Positions 58,451 to 64,000 of a stretch of 64,000 nucleotides of DNA are shown in pieces; positions within the stretch are counted from its first letter, which is position 1; each line of letters opens with the position of its first letter. The translations under genes were made by a program, and so were the position numbers. This DNA is from Streptomyces mangrovi (GTDB lineage Bacteria; Actinomycetota; Actinomycetes; Streptomycetales; Streptomycetaceae), in the NCBI RefSeq assembly GCF_900114215.1, contig NZ_FOSG01000018.1:62001-126000 (forward strand). The letters run 5' to 3'. The notes beneath the pieces are model-generated. The model was not told the DNA's origin and searched no databases. It worked only from the letters and a program-made list of their open reading frames with translations.

Positions 58451-59131
58451 GTGGAGGACGTGAGGGACAGGGTGCGGGTGGTCATCGCCGAGGATTCGGT
58501 GTTGCTCAGAGAGGGCCTGACGCGCCTGCTCGGCGATCGCGGCCACGAGGTCGTCGCGGGTGTCGGCGACGGCGAGGCACTGGTGAAGGTCGTCGGCGAA
58601 CTGGCCGACGCGGGCGAGCTGCCGGACGTGGTGGTGGCGGACGTGCGGATGCCGCCGTCGCACACCGACGAGGGGCTGCGGGCGGCCGTCCGGCTGCGCG
58701 CCTGTCATCCGGCTCTGGCGGTGCTGGTGCTGTCGCAGTACGTGGAGGAGCAGTACGCCACCGAGCTGCTGGCGGGTTCCGGCCGGGGCGTGGGCTATCT
58801 GCTCAAGGACCGGGTCGCCGAGGTCCGCGAGTTCGCGGACGCGGTGGTCCGGGTGGCCCGCGGCGGCACGGCGCTCGACCCCGAGGTGGTCGCGCAGCTG
58901 CTCGGCCGCAGCCGCAGACAGGACGTGCTGGCGGGGCTCACGCCGCGTGAACGCGAGGTGCTGGGTCTGATGGCCGAGGGCCGTACGAACTCCGCGATCG
59001 CCCGGCAGCTGGTGGTCAGCGACGGAGCGGTGGAGAAGCACGTCGGCAACATCTTCCTGAAGCTGGGCCTGGCCCCGGGCGGTGAGGACCACCGCCGGGT
59101 GCTGGCCGTGCTGACGTACCTCAGGTCGTAG
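58451..59131 (+). CDS. LuxR/NarL family response regulator
   Basis: A 226-aa response regulator. The receiver domain has VIAEDSVLLREGL and VVVADVRMPP (phospho-Asp), and the lysine is in GYLLKDRV. The C-terminal HTH is LTPREREVLGLMAEGRTNSA, then VSDGAVEKHVGNIFLKLGL. GTG 58451 and GTG 58460 are both possible starts, depending on which GGGGAG distance is right. It pairs with the kinase 100 bp upstream. Targets could include the divergent nuo operon or korAB, but this is a guess. Confidence 0.93.
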   Translation: MEDVRDRVRVVIAEDSVLLREGLTRLLGDRGHEVVAGVGDGEALVKVVGELADAGELPDVVVADVRMPPSHTDEGLRAAVRLRACHPALAVLVLSQYVEEQYATELLAGSGRGVGYLLKDRVAEVREFADAVVRVARGGTALDPEVVAQLLGRSRRQDVLAGLTPREREVLGLMAEGRTNSAIARQLVVSDGAVEKHVGNIFLKLGLAPGGEDHRRVLAVLTYLRS

Positions 59132-59306
59132 TCCTGCGGCGGTTCCGGCCCGGGGCTCCAGAAGGGCTCCAGAGCGGCGCCGGAATATACGCATGTCCCC
59201 GAGTGTCGTCTCATCCGAACGTCCACCATGTGACCAGCCTCAGGAAGGTCACCCTTACCCACGTACGATGGCTGACGAGCCGCCGCCTCAAGGGAGGTCC
59301 AGTCCA

Positions 59307-62316
<3,010 letters not shown>

Positions 62317-62335
62317 CGACGCGTTCGCCCACGTG

Positions 62336-62368
62336 AGGGGCCGGTCCCGCCTGGCGGGACCGGCCCCT
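62336..62368 (+). terminator. korAB terminator
   Basis: aggggccggtcccgc (62336-62350) and gcgggaccggcccct (62354-62368) form a perfect 15-bp stem with a 3-nt loop, 19 bp after the korB stop codon. Confidence 0.92.
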
Positions 62369-62405
62369 CGGCCGTTCGGACGACGCGGGATCCCCACCGG
62401 GGCTC

Positions 62406-62480
62406 GGCCGGGGTTAGGCCGGGGTTAGGCCGGGGTTAGGCCGGGGTTAGGCCGGGGTTAGGCCGGGGTTAGGCCGGGGT
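62406..62480 (+). repeat. 11-bp tandem repeat, 6.8 copies
   Basis: The unit ggccggggtta occurs six times in full (62406-62416, then every 11 bp to 62471), followed by nine bases of a seventh. All copies are identical. The period equals about one helical turn. It lies between the korAB terminator and rarD, outside any gene. Confidence 0.97.
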
Positions 62481-62622
62481 GGGCCGAGCGTGCGGGACGG
62501 AGCACGATGCGTAAGCACCGTACGCCGGAACGGAAATGACAGCGGAGGCGTACGGCGCTACCGTCTTGAGGTCGGCCGGCCAGGCCGGTCCGGCCGGACC
62601 GGCCACCCCCCGAGGAGGAACG

Positions 62623-63654
62623 TTGGAGTCGCAGGGCGAGCAGCGCACGGGACTGTTGTTCGGCTTCGCCGCCTACGGGATGTGGGGTCTGCTACCGCTG
62701 TACTGGGCGCTGCTGGAGCCCGCCGGCGCCACCGAGGTCCTGGCCCACCGGATGGCATGGTCGCTGCCCACCGCCCTGGTCATCCTGGCCGCGCTGCGCC
62801 GCTGGGCGTGGGTGCGCCCGCTGCTGCGCGACCCCCGCAGGCTCGCTCTGATCGCCCTGGCGGCCGGGTTGATCTCGGTCAACTGGGGCCTGTTCATCTG
62901 GGCCGTGGGGGCCGGGAAGGTCATCGAGGCATCGCTCGGCTACTTCATCAACCCGCTGATATCGATCGCCTTCGGCGTCCTGCTGCTGCGCGAGCGGCTG
63001 CGGCCCGCCCAGTGGGTGGCCGTCGGCATCGGGGCGCTGGCGGTAGGGGTGATGACCGTCGCATACGGTCGGCTGCCCTGGCTCTCGCTCGCCCTGGCCG
63101 TCAGCTTCGCCCTCTACGGACTGATCAAGAAGGGAGTCCGGCTGGACGGGGTGGCGAGCTTCGGGGCCGAGACGGCCGTGCAGTTCCTGCCCGCCGTCGC
63201 CTTCCTGGTCTTCCTGGGTTCGCGGGGCGAGGCCACCTTCACCACCGAGGGCACCGGGCACGCGCTGCTGCTCTCCTTCGCCGGGCTGGCCACCGCACTG
63301 CCGCTGATCTTCTTCGGCGGAGCGGCCGTACGGCTGCCGCTGTCCACGATCGGCCTGCTGCAGTACCTTGCGCCCGCCTCGATGTTCCTGCTGGGCCTGC
63401 TGGCCTTCGGCGAGGAGATGCCGCCCGAGCGCTGGGCCGGCTTCCTGCTCGTCTGGACCGCGCTGTGCCTGCTCACCTGGGACGCCCTGCGCACCGCACG
63501 CCGTTCGCGGGCACGCCTGCGGGCGGCCGCCGCGGCGGCGGCGTCCGCGCGGGCACCGCGGGCGGACGGTGCCGAGGCCAAAAGCGCGGCGCCCGGTGGG
63601 GCAGGCCGCCCGGCGGCGGCCGGCACATCATCGTCGGACACCGCGAAAAGCTGA
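62623..63654 (+). CDS. rarD: EamA family transporter RarD
   Basis: A 343-aa membrane protein with ten helices, of the RarD branch of the EamA/DMT transporters (TGLLFGFAAYGMWGLLPLYW, EVLAHRMAWSLPTALVILAA, SVNWGLFIWAVGAGKVIEAS, LGYFINPLISIAFGVLLLRE). The TTG at 62623 is preferred because GAGGAGG is six bases upstream; an in-frame ATG at 62536 has no ribosome-binding site. The C-terminal 50 residues are a charged Ala-rich tail (RARLRAAAAAAASARAPRAD). The substrate is unknown. Confidence 0.92.
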   Translation: MESQGEQRTGLLFGFAAYGMWGLLPLYWALLEPAGATEVLAHRMAWSLPTALVILAALRRWAWVRPLLRDPRRLALIALAAGLISVNWGLFIWAVGAGKVIEASLGYFINPLISIAFGVLLLRERLRPAQWVAVGIGALAVGVMTVAYGRLPWLSLALAVSFALYGLIKKGVRLDGVASFGAETAVQFLPAVAFLVFLGSRGEATFTTEGTGHALLLSFAGLATALPLIFFGGAAVRLPLSTIGLLQYLAPASMFLLGLLAFGEEMPPERWAGFLLVWTALCLLTWDALRTARRSRARLRAAAAAAASARAPRADGAEAKSAAPGGAGRPAAAGTSSSDTAKS

Positions 63655-63683
63655 TCCCGGGAGGCCGGCCGTGGCCGTCTCCC

Positions 63684-63737
63684 CGGTTCCGGCCGGTCCC
63701 CTCCGAGAGAACTCCAAAGGGGGAACGGCCGGAACCG
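63684..63737 (+). terminator. Inverted repeat after rarD
   Basis: cggttccggccg (63684-63695) and cggccggaaccg (63726-63737) form a perfect 12-bp stem with a 30-nt loop. The long loop makes it a weak terminator candidate. Confidence 0.45.
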
Positions 63738-63878
63738 GCCATTTCGAGGCGCGCCGCGAGTCGGTGGCACGTCAGCGCGACACCGTCCGATATTCGAACA
63801 CATATGTCCGGATTCCGCCCTTGACGGCGCACTGGCGCCCCATCAACATCATGCCCACGTCAACCCCTCACAGGAGGC

Positions 63879-64000
63879 ATGATGCCCACTCCCGCCGGAC
63901 GACGGCTTCCCCGAAGATCCTCCTTCCGCCGCGCCGTTCTCGGAGCCGGACTCGCCGGTGCGCTCGCCGCCGGACTGCTCACCGCGACGACCGCCCCGGC
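63879..64000 (+). CDS. Secreted protein, 5' end only
   Basis: The first 40 codons of a gene cut by the right edge. It has GGAGG just upstream of a double ATG (63879 and 63882). The peptide MMPTPAGRRLPRRSSFRRAV followed by LGAGLAGALAAGLLTATTAP is a signal peptide with a twin-Arg-rich n-region and a long hydrophobic core. It should be exported, by Sec or possibly Tat. The mature protein is not in the window, so the function cannot be given. Confidence 0.75.
   Translation, partial: MMPTPAGRRLPRRSSFRRAVLGAGLAGALAAGLLTATTAP

Larger units (their letters stand above)
62317..62622. other. Gap with terminator and 11-bp repeat array
   Basis: A 306-bp stretch between korB and rarD. It holds the korAB terminator (62336-62368) and a 75-bp tandem repeat (62406-62480). 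The last 100 bp should hold the rarD promoter, but no clear pair was found. Confidence 0.7.

Noticed and set aside
62406..62480. CRISPR-like array
   Set aside because: The units are 11 bp and contiguous with no spacers, so it is a simple tandem repeat.

Overview
The window is a high-GC actinobacterial chromosome segment, almost certainly from Streptomyces or a close relative. The RpoB (1161 aa, TTG start), RpoC (1299 aa), EF-Tu (397 aa) and S12 (123 aa) lengths and sequences fit that genus. So do the gene orders rpsJ/tuf/fusA/rpsG/rpsL/rpoC/rpoB/rplL/rplJ/rplA/rplK/nusG/secE/tRNA-Trp and tRNA-Thr/tRNA-Met/rpmG/hadA/hadB/murB. No insertion sequence, prophage, CRISPR array or replication origin was seen.

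Region 1 (1-16.8 kb) is the accessory interval between rpsJ (S10 operon, cut by the left edge) and tuf. It holds: a two-gene class II lanthipeptide locus (precursor at 3572-3775, LanM synthetase at 553-3468); a WXG-type polymorphic toxin with a YwqJ-like deaminase tip, a SUKH-3 immunity gene, an orphan second deaminase tip and a second SUKH gene; a DUF5753-type XRE regulator with its DUF397 partner; an unusual PASTA-like lipoprotein; a HATPase anti-sigma-like protein; two DNA-binding proteins; an excisionase-type antitoxin with a frameshifted PIN toxin; and a lipoprotein gene with a decayed copy beside it.

Region 2 (16.8-34.9 kb) is core information processing, all on the minus strand: tuf, fusA, rpsG, rpsL, a DUF1707 membrane protein, rpoC, rpoB, rplL, rplJ, rplA, rplK, nusG, secE and tRNA-Trp. 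Several sigma-70-like promoters, long leaders, an attenuator-like hairpin before rplJ and strong terminators can be read. The rpsJ and rpsL leaders share an almost identical 25-nt element containing a palindrome.

Region 3 (35-46.5 kb) carries an aspartate aminotransferase-type enzyme, adenosine deaminase, murB, the HadA/HadB dehydratase pair, rpmG, tRNAs Met, Thr and Tyr, a cytosine-deaminase-like amidohydrolase that seems to lack metal ligands, an SDR-like protein, YajQ, a lipoprotein, a membrane-anchored Mrr-like nuclease, a YccF-domain protein and HtpX.

Region 4 (46.6-64 kb) has a partial complex I operon, nuoA-B-C-H-I-J-K-L-M-N, that lacks nuoD, E, F and G. A two-component system and korAB (2-oxoglutarate:ferredoxin oxidoreductase) follow on the plus strand, then a 6.8-copy 11-bp tandem repeat, rarD and the start of a secreted protein. 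KorAB makes reduced ferredoxin, and a complex I without its NADH module could in principle accept it; this link is inference. The least described items are the minimal lanthipeptide locus, the shared rpsJ/rpsL leader element and the toxin/immunity cassettes.
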